A stretch of 64,000 bases of DNA from Lewinellaceae bacterium (lineage in GTDB: Bacteria > Bacteroidota > Bacteroidia > Chitinophagales > Saprospiraceae), in contig JADJSY010000011.1 of the NCBI GenBank assembly GCA_016711435.1, forward strand, positions 175,533 through 239,532, written 5' to 3'. A model generated the notes under the pieces. That model saw only the letters and a list, made by a program, of their open reading frames with translations, had not been told where the DNA came from and did not search any database. A program made the position numbers and the translations under genes. Positions within the stretch are counted from its first letter, which is position 1, and the number at the start of each line of letters is the position of its first letter. Of the stretch, positions 1 through 8,642 are shown one piece after another.

Positions 1-529
1 TTAAAACAGCATCGATATAAACGCCGTTTTTCCGGTGCAACAGGCGGGAAAATCCTTCCCGAACAAATCCCGCTTTTTCCAATACCCTGGCGGAAGCCGG
101 GTTATGGGCAAAAATGCCCGCCTCGATGCGCACCAGGGCCGGGCGTGTATCGAACAGCCATTGCGTATAACACTGCACCACTTCGGTCATAATACCTCTG
201 CCGCGAAAAGGCTCAGCCAGCCAGTAGCCGATTTCATCGAGGTGGCCGTCCAAACCTGCTTTGAGAAAAGCGCCGATGCCGCCGATCAGTCCTGCTTCCA
301 CGTGCCGGATGCTCCAGTTGGCGATGCCGCCCGGCGCTTCCTTTTCCGCTTCTACCCGCAGCAACCATTCCTCCGCGTGGAGCGCCGTGTACGGATTGGG
401 CACTTTGAGGGTATTGGCGTACAACACCGGATCATTGAGATAACGGATCAGAGCGGCTTTGTCTTCCGGCTGAAAAGGAGCAAGTATAATTTGCTCGTTT
501 ACAATGATTTGCGAGGTATTTATTTCCAT
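1..529 (-). CDS. GNAT-family N-acetyltransferase, RimJ/RimL type (3' end outside window)
   Basis: An open frame of 176 codons starts with ATG at 529 and runs off the left edge without a stop, so the C-terminus is missing. The translation has the classical GNAT layout: an N-terminal strand (QIILAPFQPED), a central GYWLAEPFRGRGIMTEVV segment that is the acetyl-CoA pyrophosphate-binding motif A (R/Q-x-x-G-x-G/A form, here RGRG), and a late NPASARVLEKAGFVREG block typical of the RimJ/RimL ribosomal-protein or small-molecule acetyltransferases. It would transfer an acetyl group from acetyl-CoA to an amine; the substrate cannot be told from sequence. The start is eight bases from the stop of the next gene on the same strand, so the two are probably cotranscribed. 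Confidence 0.85.
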   Translation of the reverse strand, partial: MEINTSQIIVNEQIILAPFQPEDKAALIRYLNDPVLYANTLKVPNPYTALHAEEWLLRVEAEKEAPGGIANWSIRHVEAGLIGGIGAFLKAGLDGHLDEIGYWLAEPFRGRGIMTEVVQCYTQWLFDTRPALVRIEAGIFAHNPASARVLEKAGFVREGFSRLLHRKNGVYIDAVL

Positions 530-537
530 ACTATTTC

Positions 538-1584
538 CTATTTATAAATCAAAATCTTCCGCTCGCCGGGTTTGGCATAAGCCCGATACATGCCTTCCGA
601 GTTGAAGGGCAGCGCGATATTGCCGTTTTTATCCACTGCAATCAGGCCGCCTTCGCCGCCTTTTTCTACTAATTTTTTATTTACGACAAAATCTGTGGCA
701 TCGGCCAGCGACAAACCTTTGTACGACATCAATGCCCAGACATCGTGGGCCACAGCATAACGAATAAAAAACTCTCCGTGACCGGTGCAGGATACCGCAC
801 AGGCATCGTCGGAAGCATAGGTTCCGGCTCCAATAACCGGCGTATCGCCCAAACGGTTCCATCGTTTATTGGTCATGCCGCCAGTGCTGGTTCCTGCCGC
901 GAGGTGTCCTTCTTTGTCTAAGGCCACACAGCCGACGGTGCCGAATTTATAGTCGCGGGTTTCCGGCTCCAGGCTGCCCGTTTTGCCTTTCGTTTTTTCG
1001 GCTTCGAGCATTTCCTGCAAGGTCTTCCAGCGTTCATCCGTATAAAACCATTTGGGATCAATCGTATCTATTTGATTTTCAATAGCAAACTGTTCCGCGC
1101 CGCGTCCGCTCAGGAATACATGCGGCGACTTATCCATTACCGCCCGCGCCAGCCGGATGGGGTTTTTCACGGTCATCACGCTGCCCACGGCGCCTGCCTT
1201 TTGTGTAGTGCCGTCCATAATGCTGGCATCGAGTTCGTTGCGGCCTTCGTGGGTGAATACCGCGCCGCGCCCTGCATTAAACAGCGGACAATCTTCCAGA
1301 AAAACGATGGTTTTTTCCACCGCATCGAGGGCGGTTCCGCCGTTTTGGAGCACCGTTTCACCGAGAAACAGGGCCGAGTCGAGGGCAGCCAGGTAGGCAG
1401 CCTCTTTTTCGGGAGTCATACTGGCCCGGGTGATGGTGCCGGCGCCCCCATGAATAACAATAGCATAAGCAGGTCGTTGCTGCATCTCTGTTTTTTTGTC
1501 ATTACTTTGCGGCTGTTGCTGACAGGAGACAAAAAAAGCGGCCAACAATAGCCAACCGGTCGTGGAAAGTTTGATTTGTTTCAT
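538..1584 (-). CDS. Isoaspartyl peptidase / L-asparaginase (Ntn-hydrolase), lipoprotein
   Basis: 348 residues from the ATG at 1584. I prefer this start to one 29 codons upstream because it gives a clean lipoprotein signal: basic start, hydrophobic core, lipobox FVSC with Cys21. The mature part is a full plant-type asparaginase: HGGAGT near residue 45, NAGRGAVF at 103-110, and the autoproteolysis site DYKFGTVG, where Thr216 would become the N-terminal nucleophile of the beta chain, followed by GTSTGG. The family cleaves itself into alpha and beta subunits and hydrolyses isoaspartyl dipeptides and asparagine. Here it would sit in the periplasm or outer membrane as a lipoprotein, scavenging peptides. 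It lies just upstream of the GNAT gene on the same strand. Confidence 0.93.
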   Translation of the reverse strand: MKQIKLSTTGWLLLAAFFVSCQQQPQSNDKKTEMQQRPAYAIVIHGGAGTITRASMTPEKEAAYLAALDSALFLGETVLQNGGTALDAVEKTIVFLEDCPLFNAGRGAVFTHEGRNELDASIMDGTTQKAGAVGSVMTVKNPIRLARAVMDKSPHVFLSGRGAEQFAIENQIDTIDPKWFYTDERWKTLQEMLEAEKTKGKTGSLEPETRDYKFGTVGCVALDKEGHLAAGTSTGGMTNKRWNRLGDTPVIGAGTYASDDACAVSCTGHGEFFIRYAVAHDVWALMSYKGLSLADATDFVVNKKLVEKGGEGGLIAVDKNGNIALPFNSEGMYRAYAKPGERKILIYK

Positions 1585-1757
1585 GTGTATCGTTGTTGTT
1601 GTGGCTATTTGCACATAGGTGAAAGGGCAAAAGACAAGGACAAATTGCAAGAGGACAGCCCTGACGTCCAACTTTTACAACATTAGATATTGCCGGCTTT
1701 TTTGAATTTGCTTATTTCGCTTTTACTCATCCTACACCCGTATATCTTTTTTTACCC

Positions 1758-2558
1758 ATGAACATTCTCATTCTCGGCGGGGGCAATATGGGCCTCACCT
1801 ATGCCCAAAGTTTTTTGCGCAGCCGCATTGTTCCAGCCGGCAACATGATGGTCTTGTGCCGCACCTACGAAAAAGCCAATCTGCTGAGTCAGACCCACGA
1901 GGGGCGCTTTTTCAGCGATCCAAGGCATTGTGTGCCGGAAGCGGATTTGTTGATCTTATCCGTAAAACCGCAGGATTCGGGCAAATTATTGGCTGAAATA
2001 CGTGATTTAGTGCAACCCGGTCAGGTTTTTTTGAGCATCATGGCGGGGGTGCGTATGGCTACTATTTCACAAGCCCTGGGCGTGGACAAGATCATCCGGG
2101 CCATGCCCAACCTGCCCGCCCAGATTGGAGCGGGCGTGACGGCTTTCACTTCCACCGACCCGGTGACGCGCATCGAATTGGTGATGGTACAAAACCTGCT
2201 CAATACCACCGGTAAAACGCTGTATGTAGAACGAGAGGAAATGATCGACGCCTCCACCGCTATTTCAGGCTCCGGTCCCGCTTATGTGTACTTTTTTATG
2301 AATGCCATGATGGAAGCCGCGCAACAAATGGGTTTTTCGGAATCGGAAGCGGAATTATTGGTCAGCCAGACCTTTACCGGAGCACTCGACCTGTACAACC
2401 AGGCCGGTCTGAGTTGCGAAAACTGGATTGGAAAAGTGGCCTCGAAAGGCGGCACCACAGAAGCAGCCCTGCGGGTATTCCGGGAAACGGCGCTGCATGA
2501 GGATATTGTGGCCGGAGCGAACGCCGCGTTGCAGCGGGCGACGGAACTGGGGTCGTGA
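1758..2558 (+). CDS. proC: Pyrroline-5-carboxylate reductase
   Basis: 266 residues, the normal family length. It catalyses the last step of proline synthesis, NAD(P)H-dependent reduction of 1-pyrroline-5-carboxylate, in the cytoplasm. Visible motifs: the Rossmann dinucleotide loop GGGNMG (7-12), SVKPQD (68-73), RAMPNLP (114-120), the SGSGPAY active-site helix start (170-176) and KGGTTEAAL (230-238), all diagnostic of ProC. The gene is divergent from the asparaginase and converges with the gene at 2579. Its TGA stop is followed at once by a GTTAT-type heptad repeat, so transcription probably ends there. Confidence 0.97.
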   Translation: MNILILGGGNMGLTYAQSFLRSRIVPAGNMMVLCRTYEKANLLSQTHEGRFFSDPRHCVPEADLLILSVKPQDSGKLLAEIRDLVQPGQVFLSIMAGVRMATISQALGVDKIIRAMPNLPAQIGAGVTAFTSTDPVTRIELVMVQNLLNTTGKTLYVEREEMIDASTAISGSGPAYVYFFMNAMMEAAQQMGFSESEAELLVSQTFTGALDLYNQAGLSCENWIGKVASKGGTTEAALRVFRETALHEDIVAGANAALQRATELGS

Positions 2559-2690
2559 GTTAGTTATGAAGTTATCAGTTATGAGTTATGAGTTATGAGG
2601 AATGGCTGGAATGGGGAAATGGATATTACATAACGTTCCTTTTCCAGCCTGAAACACCAATAACTCATTAACTCATAACTCATAACTAAT
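2555..2690. repeat. Heptad-arm palindrome (GAGTTAT type) at a convergent junction
   Basis: The left arm (about 2561-2599) is a tract of GTTATGA/GTTATCA units and the right arm (about 2658-2690) is its inverse, AACTCAT units. The core includes TTCCAGCCTGAAACACC, close to the cores at 7771, 26336 and 51586. It lies between the 3' ends of proC and the gene at 2579 and overlaps the stop codon of both. A bidirectional terminator role is inferred from position and pairing. Confidence 0.75.
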
Positions 2691-3640
2691 TTTTCCTTCT
2701 CCTTCCCCATTATATCCTTCCCTTTCCGGTCATCCAGCACCGGTTCGGGTCGGGGCGCTTCTGACATCACGTCGTTGAATACCTTGCTGATGTATTTCCA
2801 GCGGCCTTTTTCTAATTTCAGGGCGTCGTAGCTGCCATCGGGTACCTGTACGACACCCGAGCCGTAAGGACTTGGCATGGGAACCATGTGATCGATCAGA
2901 ATCATCTGGTAATGTTCGTCCCAGTTCAGCCGGATAGAGGCCTCGGCGACGTATTCAATAAAAATCCGCTGCTCGGGCACAAGGGTTTTTTGATCCCGCT
3001 CAAATACATCCGCGCCGAAAACAGGTTTGCCCGTTTTATCAAAACTGAGCACATCGACCACTTTACGGCGGTTGTAAAAATCACAGGCATCATAACCCAG
3101 CAACAGGTATTTACGCCCTTGTTTCGTATCAAACTGGCGCAAATGGTAGTAAATGACTCCATACCAGCGCTCCGGCGCCAGTTGCTCCTGTGCGGGCAAT
3201 GTGGGCATATCGGCGCTGCGGTCGATCAGGGGGAACAGTTTTAATTCCTGCTGATTCATTTGAATAGCGCCGTAATAGCGGTACGTGGAATCGTTGACAA
3301 AAAGCTGCCAGGTAAAAATGCGAAAACTGCTGTCGGGCGGCGCCATGATGGATACACTGCGCAACCGTTCAAACTGGTAATTGAATGAATTTTCCACTTT
3401 CAGCGTCCGAACCAGCGCAGTGATGAGTGCCCGGCAGGCGGCAAAACGCTCCTGCTCGATGGAATCGTTCACGGTGGCATAAGCCAGCACCGCAAGCGTA
3501 TCTTCCCCCAGTTTGATCTGTTGAAGGGCTTCGGCAGATAGTTTTCCCGCCGGTTTTGGTTTTGATTGTGCAGCCGCTTGCGAACAGAGCGCTGCGCCCA
3601 ACAAACAAAAAAAGATCAAACGGGTGATTTTAAACGACAT
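2579..3640 (-). CDS. Exported protein of unknown function
   Basis: 353 residues starting with a signal peptide (ITRLIFFCLLGAALCSQAAA, cleavage before Gln). I recognise no named domain. The body is a mixed alpha/beta sequence rich in Trp and Tyr (for example ERWYGVIYYHLRQFD, KYLLLGYDACD, and repeated DRKG-like turns), similar in flavour to conserved Bacteroidota exported proteins of about 320 residues. The last 35 or so residues (from KLVMSYELMSYW) are encoded by the palindrome at 2555-2690, so the native C-terminus was probably shorter. Role unknown; a periplasmic or surface location is inferred from the signal peptide. Confidence 0.8.
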   Translation of the reverse strand: MSFKITRLIFFCLLGAALCSQAAAQSKPKPAGKLSAEALQQIKLGEDTLAVLAYATVNDSIEQERFAACRALITALVRTLKVENSFNYQFERLRSVSIMAPPDSSFRIFTWQLFVNDSTYRYYGAIQMNQQELKLFPLIDRSADMPTLPAQEQLAPERWYGVIYYHLRQFDTKQGRKYLLLGYDACDFYNRRKVVDVLSFDKTGKPVFGADVFERDQKTLVPEQRIFIEYVAEASIRLNWDEHYQMILIDHMVPMPSPYGSGVVQVPDGSYDALKLEKGRWKYISKVFNDVMSEAPRPEPVLDDRKGKDIMGKEKEKLVMSYELMSYWCFRLEKERYVISISPFQPFLITHNS

Positions 3641-3650
3641 AATTGTTAGG

Positions 3651-3700
3651 GAGAGGGATGAGGAATAGAGGAATGAGGGATGAGGAATGAGGGTGAGGGC
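3651..3700. repeat. Single-arm heptad tract (GAATGAG type)
   Basis: Degenerate GAATGAG/GGATGAG units in a row between the start of the gene at 2579-3640 and the end of the gene at 3743. I see no matching inverted arm nearby, so this could be a decayed half element. The same units form full palindromes at 35468 and 54101. Confidence 0.6.
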
Positions 3701-3742
3701 TTGGAGAAAACGTTATTTGCTGCTGAAAATTGCAGGGAAGTT

Positions 3743-5197
3743 TCACCCCGATTCATCCAGTTTTTCCAGCAACCATTCATGGTTAACAATCATGGACTTA
3801 TCATTTTCAATGGATTGGCGCAATTTTTCCCTGGCTGCTTTGTCGCCGGGAATAAGGCGCGTGAGGGCGCGGACATAATGCAGCAAATTCAGGTAACTGG
3901 TGCGGCGCTGCGCAGAAATCTTTTTTTCATTGCGTTTCAGGAATATCTTGAAAGACTCGATAAAAGCGTCCAGCGCATCAAATTCATCGAGTTCAAAATA
4001 GGTAATGGTGAGCATCATTTTACTGATAAGATTATACCCGATATCTTCGTATTCCACGCCGTGCAGCAGGGCAAGCGCTTTGGGGTAATTCTTTTGAAAG
4101 CGATACACCCGTGCTAAATTGAAGCTATAGGTATTCTGCCGGGTGTCAGGGGGAAGCAGGTGTTTGTATTCCTCTACAAATTGTTCTGCCCATGCCAATT
4201 TGTCGAGCCGGAGCGCCACGCCGACAATATTATTGTATCGCCAGGGAGCAAATTCATTGTTTCGGGAAAAAATATCATAATCCAGCGCAAAGGCAAATAC
4301 GTCGAAATATTCCTGGTAAAATTCGCGGTGTCCCCGGTTGAATTTTCCGGTGCAGTAGTGCAAGGCCGAATCGATTATTTCGATGGCTTCCTGGCGGGGC
4401 ATATCCTTTCCATACTTATCCAGTAAATCGCGCAATTTGTAGTAATTGGCTACATTATCTTCCTCATACAAGGTCAGAAAGGAGTAATAATAGATCGCTA
4501 ATTCCGGAATATCGTCTACGGGGTAAGCCGACAAAAACCGGATGATTTCCGGCATTCCGGTCATTTCGTATTGCTGCGGACTGGTACGTTGCTGACTGAG
4601 CCGGGCGCTGAACAACTTGAGTTTTTCAATCCAGTAAAAAACGTCGAGTTGATGGGAAATCGCTTCAATATTGGTGCGTTTATCAAGCGTCACATCGAAT
4701 TCCATCATGGCATAGTAATGACGCTCAATGAGATAAGCAGTATAAAAATCGTCGAGCGCCCGGAAGGGTTTCTCCGCAAGCTGCGCTCTTGCCTCCCGGA
4801 TAGCGCGGGTGTACAAAGGTTTAATCTTTCGGCGCTCCAAAAACTCGAGCAAAGCAGCGTCAGACTTATTGTTATTTTGCATCAGGGTTTCCTGCGCCAT
4901 AAAAACTTCCGTCCATTTTAACAAATCGGAACAATATTTGCGGAAGATAATCGGATCATACGAGGTATCGGGTTGTATTTTCTCCCACACCACCCGCCGG
5001 TCGAATCCGGGTTCGTTGTTTCGAATACGTGCCATCAAGGCATCATACAAACCGATTAATGTCTTTGTTTTAATAAAATAGGGGGAATGTAGAAACTTTG
5101 ACAGCCGTTTGTGTTCGCTTTCATCAAAGCATTCCAGTACCTGATAAATTTTATTGCGGTGGACTTCACCCGCCGGTTGTTTTTTTTGTGCTGCCAT
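3743..5197 (-). CDS. Conserved Bacteroidota alpha-helical protein of unknown function
   Basis: 484 residues from the ATG at 5197 (MAAQKKQPAG). A start 20 codons further up would push into the divergent promoter gap and adds a hydrophobic stretch that does not look like a signal peptide. The protein is almost wholly helical, with repeated 35-40 residue helix pairs such as YSFNLARVYRFQKNYPKALALL, typical of TPR-like superhelical folds. An early segment (LSKFLHSPYF) resembles a signature I associate with Bacteroidota proteins of this size. No catalytic motif is visible, so a scaffold or protein-binding role is the most that can be inferred. It is divergent from the T9SS protein at 5256. Confidence 0.8.
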   Translation of the reverse strand: MAAQKKQPAGEVHRNKIYQVLECFDESEHKRLSKFLHSPYFIKTKTLIGLYDALMARIRNNEPGFDRRVVWEKIQPDTSYDPIIFRKYCSDLLKWTEVFMAQETLMQNNNKSDAALLEFLERRKIKPLYTRAIREARAQLAEKPFRALDDFYTAYLIERHYYAMMEFDVTLDKRTNIEAISHQLDVFYWIEKLKLFSARLSQQRTSPQQYEMTGMPEIIRFLSAYPVDDIPELAIYYYSFLTLYEEDNVANYYKLRDLLDKYGKDMPRQEAIEIIDSALHYCTGKFNRGHREFYQEYFDVFAFALDYDIFSRNNEFAPWRYNNIVGVALRLDKLAWAEQFVEEYKHLLPPDTRQNTYSFNLARVYRFQKNYPKALALLHGVEYEDIGYNLISKMMLTITYFELDEFDALDAFIESFKIFLKRNEKKISAQRRTSYLNLLHYVRALTRLIPGDKAAREKLRQSIENDKSMIVNHEWLLEKLDESG

Positions 5198-5255
5198 GGG
5201 CACAAATATTAGGTAAAAAAGACTATTTTTGATCTCTTTTTTTAATAACCTGAGC

Positions 5256-7961
5256 ATGCTTGTAAATAAATCTCATTACCTCACGCAATTGTGGCTGGTG
5301 CTGCTCTTTTGCAGCGCAACCATTTCCCTAGCAGCGCAAGGTCCTGTCGGTGGCTATAAAGAACTTATTACCGCTAAAGGCATTGCAGTAGAAGATACCG
5401 TAGAAGGCATTGATTTACAGGTTATTACCATAGAACCTTCTGCCAATCACGGCAATGTCGACATTCACTTGGTTGCTGCGGGAAGCAACGGTACGCCCAA
5501 CCGGTATAGGGTGCATTACACCCCAAATCCCGGGTTTTATGAAATCGATACGTTTACATTGGAACTGAACCAGTTTTTCACTTTTCCACACTTACACTAC
5601 CTCGCATACCGGGTCGCTGTTTACCCTTCTCTGATAACGCTGAAAAACGATTACGCCACTACTTTTATGGGCGTACCCATTACGGTGCATGTTTTGGGGA
5701 ATGACCAATGTAATAATGGTCCGCTTACACTGTCTGATATTCCCGTGGTAAATCATGGAACGGCCGGCATCAATGCCCAAAACCAGATCGTATTTTCACC
5801 CAAACCAGGATTCAGCGGTGTCGCACAGCTGAACTATGTGGCCTGCGATCCGTCGGGAAACTGCAAAACAGGTCAGTTAAATATTGGCGTCCGGCCGGTC
5901 GGCCAACCCGGCAACACAATCCTTCCAGTCGCCACAGCGCAAAATATACCAACACAAATACCGCTGCAATACAGCGGATATACCCTCATGCTACCGCCCG
6001 CGCACGGAAACGTACAAATAATCAGCGGACGTGCGTTCCGGTATACACCTGATGCCGGATATACCGGAGCCGACCCCTTCGTATTGCGCCGGGCGGTGAA
6101 TAACACTGCCTACTTCCTGACGGTTGATATGAAGGTGTTGCAGACATCGCCTCAAAATAAAATGGCGGTGAACGATTATGTGTACACACCGGTCGGTACG
6201 CCGGTGAGTTTCAACGTGCGGCAAAACGATTTGGGCAACCTGAGCGTAACCCAATGGGGCGGCCCCAACGCCGGGGGCAGCTTAATCAATACCACTTCCG
6301 ACGGGCATGCCACCTTTATACCCGATCCCGATTTCACCGGGGCAGCGGTTTTTCAATATACCCTGGGCAATGGCATCGCCGATTATATTGAAACTGCGAC
6401 CGTCAATGTAGTCGTCACCAACCTGAATCCGGCCTATGACACCTTCCGCCTGACAACACCCCGACAAACGCCCTTCGTGGTGGAATACCCGATTCCTTAT
6501 GCGACATTTGATTTTGAAATAAGCAGCCTGCCGGCACACGGCAACTGCCAGTTCTACCCGGGATATAGTTCGCAAATAGTTGATGGACAAACGGTTAGTG
6601 GAAATAATTTATTGATTTATTATCCGGATGAAGGATTCTGGGGTGAAGATATTTTTGAAATCAACTACTGCCTTGCTGCGAACGCCCAGTGTAAAAATAC
6701 CGTTATCAGAATGCAGGTAACCGAATCCGGCGACACCGGATCATCACATTGCTTGCAGGACTGTATTTGGCCGGGAGATGCCAATGCAGACGGTATTGTC
6801 AACAACAAAGACCTGCTAACACTCGGTTTTTGTATGGGTCAGAAAGGCCCCCAAAGGCCTGCAGGTTCCACCGGATGGTTTGCGCAGCAGGGAAATAACT
6901 GGTCGAACTCCTTTGTTCCGCTGCAAACCGATCTCAAAAACGCCGATGCCGATGGTAACGGCCATATCACCGAGCTGGATGCCGATCCGATCCGGCAACA
7001 CTACGGCCACACGGACAATCTGGTTCCGGCTTCTCCACTCATCAAAAAGGGATTGCCTTTTTTCTTTCATTTACTCACACCAGGCGCTTCTGTAGGCGAC
7101 CTCGTCGAAGTGGAAGTTTCGCTCGGCAGCCCCACCAATCCGGTCACCAACCTGTACGGCATGACATTCGATGCCGTACTGAGCTCCAATATCGTTGATT
7201 CCGCGTTTAAAATGGAGTATTACGACAACTCCTGGATCAACCTGAATTCGCCTTTCCTGTCGCTCAGTGTATCGCCGAACCCGGCACGGCTGGAAAGTGC
7301 CTTTACCCGCACGAACGGACAACCGGTAAGCGGTTATGGCGTAATCGGAAAATTCAGTTTTATCATTATCGACATTGTGGATGTAGGCCGCCCCGACGAT
7401 CTTTTGTTTTACAACCTTATACTTTCCAATTCTTCTGTCCAATGGGGCGACGGAGTAGTCACCAGCGGTTCCAGTGTCGACCTACAGATCCCCCTGGGCA
7501 ACATCAATGAACGCGCAGCCCCCGCAGCGCCGATCAGCCAGATGCAAGTGTATCCTTCGCCTGCCCACAGTATTATACAGGTGGATATGCCCCCCGGCGA
7601 TCTGCTCCAATCCGTTGCATTGTTCGATCTGAACGGCCGCATGGTTCAACAAGTAACCGGCCTTTCCTCCCAGCGTACCACATTGGATGTCAGCCAGTTA
7701 CCCAATGGACTTTATGTAGTAGTCGCACAAACGGCGCAGGGCACGGTGGTGCGGAAGGTTACGGTATTAGGAGGTGATGAGGTGAGAAGTGAGAATATCC
7801 CGTTTGGCGGCTCTGGTATTTTGGGATTTGTTTTTCAGGCCGTTAGTCGTGGGGTTAGTGTTGAGAGGCATCTTGTTAAAAGAGTTGGCATCAGTTCTTT
7901 AAACAAGATGCCACTCACCACCACTGAACAACAATCTACCCAAACACAAATCCAGGCCTGA
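5256..7961 (+). CDS. Large T9SS-secreted protein with cadherin-like, dockerin-like and cohesin-like modules
   Basis: About 901 residues from the ATG at 5256, with a signal peptide ending near SLAAQ. From about 128 to 490 there are repeated Ig/cadherin-like tandem modules (LKNDYAT..VLGNDQC, then VNDYVYTP..VRQNDLG). A dockerin-like duplicated calcium loop follows (PGDANADGIVNNKDLL, then NADADGNGHITELD, about 503-588), a cohesin-like beta-sandwich (about 607-715), and a type A T9SS sorting domain (VYPSPAHSIIQ to VRKVTVLGG, about 761-836). The T9SS exports and anchors such cargo on the outer surface. Some 60 residues follow the sorting domain and are encoded by the intergenic palindrome at 7771; this is odd because the sorting domain is normally terminal. 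TATTTTTG at 5224-5231 fits a Bacteroidota -7 box (TAnnTTTG), but no -33 box is clear. Confidence 0.88.
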   Translation: MLVNKSHYLTQLWLVLLFCSATISLAAQGPVGGYKELITAKGIAVEDTVEGIDLQVITIEPSANHGNVDIHLVAAGSNGTPNRYRVHYTPNPGFYEIDTFTLELNQFFTFPHLHYLAYRVAVYPSLITLKNDYATTFMGVPITVHVLGNDQCNNGPLTLSDIPVVNHGTAGINAQNQIVFSPKPGFSGVAQLNYVACDPSGNCKTGQLNIGVRPVGQPGNTILPVATAQNIPTQIPLQYSGYTLMLPPAHGNVQIISGRAFRYTPDAGYTGADPFVLRRAVNNTAYFLTVDMKVLQTSPQNKMAVNDYVYTPVGTPVSFNVRQNDLGNLSVTQWGGPNAGGSLINTTSDGHATFIPDPDFTGAAVFQYTLGNGIADYIETATVNVVVTNLNPAYDTFRLTTPRQTPFVVEYPIPYATFDFEISSLPAHGNCQFYPGYSSQIVDGQTVSGNNLLIYYPDEGFWGEDIFEINYCLAANAQCKNTVIRMQVTESGDTGSSHCLQDCIWPGDANADGIVNNKDLLTLGFCMGQKGPQRPAGSTGWFAQQGNNWSNSFVPLQTDLKNADADGNGHITELDADPIRQHYGHTDNLVPASPLIKKGLPFFFHLLTPGASVGDLVEVEVSLGSPTNPVTNLYGMTFDAVLSSNIVDSAFKMEYYDNSWINLNSPFLSLSVSPNPARLESAFTRTNGQPVSGYGVIGKFSFIIIDIVDVGRPDDLLFYNLILSNSSVQWGDGVVTSGSSVDLQIPLGNINERAAPAAPISQMQVYPSPAHSIIQVDMPPGDLLQSVALFDLNGRMVQQVTGLSSQRTTLDVSQLPNGLYVVVAQTAQGTVVRKVTVLGGDEVRSENIPFGGSGILGFVFQAVSRGVSVERHLVKRVGISSLNKMPLTTTEQQSTQTQIQA

Positions 7962-8036
7962 AAAACCAATGCCAAGACCCAACAAACCGCCAAACGGGAC
8001 GCCTCTCACCCTCTCACTTCTCACTTCTCACCTCTA
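7771..8036. repeat. Long nested palindrome with GTGAGAA/TTCTCAC arms
   Basis: Outer arms are GAGGTGAGAAGTGAGAA (from 7777) and its inverse CTCTCACTTCTCACTTCTCAC (ending about 8034). Inside are further nested pairs: TCCCGTTTGGCGG with CCGCCAAACGGGA, TTTTTCAGGCC with GGCCTGAAAAA, and GGCATCTTGTTTAAA-like with its inverse. It occupies the convergent junction of the genes at 5256 and 8034, supplies the C-terminal tail of the first, and abuts the TAG stop of the second. CCGCCAAACGGGA next to CTCAC repeats recurs at 33227. Confidence 0.75.
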
Positions 8037-8642
8037 AATCACCTGGTTTACCCCAAAAAACACCACCAGGTATATCCAGAGTATATCAAGAAAATGCCAA
8101 TAGATCGTCAGAAGGCGCAATTTGAGGCGTTTTTCAGGATCGGAAAAATATACCAGCACGGTGACGGGGTCTATCATGCGTTTTTTAGCGGTACGATAAA
8201 AATGGTACAAAAACGGCAATCCTCCCACGACGTGAGCCAGGTGTACGATAGAAATGACGTACAAAAATCCGGTGGTGGTAGAAGAATTGAGGAGAATATT
8301 ATTGTTAAACAACCAGGCCCAGGCGACTGCCTGCATGACCATAAACAACAGCGACAGCCAGATGGTGTATTTCAAATGCTGCTGGTATCCCGTGGTATCA
8401 TCGCCGAGGTAACAGCGTTTGGCGCGTATCAGGGTATAACTGCTGCCCAGCAAAATAACCGTGTTCAGGAGAAACAGCAAAGGTAATTTTACCGGTGCAA
8501 CCCCATTGGTGACACGGATGTAAATATAAGATACCGTGAGCGCCAGAAACAGGAACGTGAGGCCTGTCAGCAATATAAACAACTGCACGTTTTTGGGGTG
8601 AAACAGGAACTCATCCTGCTGTTGCGTTTTATTTTGCTCCAT
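8034..8642 (-). CDS. Cytochrome c oxidase subunit III-like membrane protein
   Basis: 202 residues with five transmembrane segments. It matches the short subunit III form seen in Bacteroidota: an N-terminal cytosolic stretch (DEFLFHPKNVQLFILL), a helix with YIYIRV, SIVHLAHVVGGLPFLYHFY (the conserved His-containing helix) and the characteristic ending YWHFLDILWIYLVVFF. Subunit III is a non-catalytic, lipid-binding part of the heme-copper oxidase in the inner membrane. Subunits I and II are not in the window, so this is either a distant member of the complex or an accessory copy. The stop codon touches the palindrome at 7771. Confidence 0.88.
   Translation of the reverse strand: MEQNKTQQQDEFLFHPKNVQLFILLTGLTFLFLALTVSYIYIRVTNGVAPVKLPLLFLLNTVILLGSSYTLIRAKRCYLGDDTTGYQQHLKYTIWLSLLFMVMQAVAWAWLFNNNILLNSSTTTGFLYVISIVHLAHVVGGLPFLYHFYRTAKKRMIDPVTVLVYFSDPEKRLKLRLLTIYWHFLDILWIYLVVFFGVNQVI

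Noticed and set aside
5198..5255. Bacteroidota promoter (-33 TTTG, -7 TAnnTTTG) in the divergent gap
   Set aside because: Only the -7-like TATTTTTG is present; no -33 box stands at the right distance, so it is mentioned but not called as a feature.
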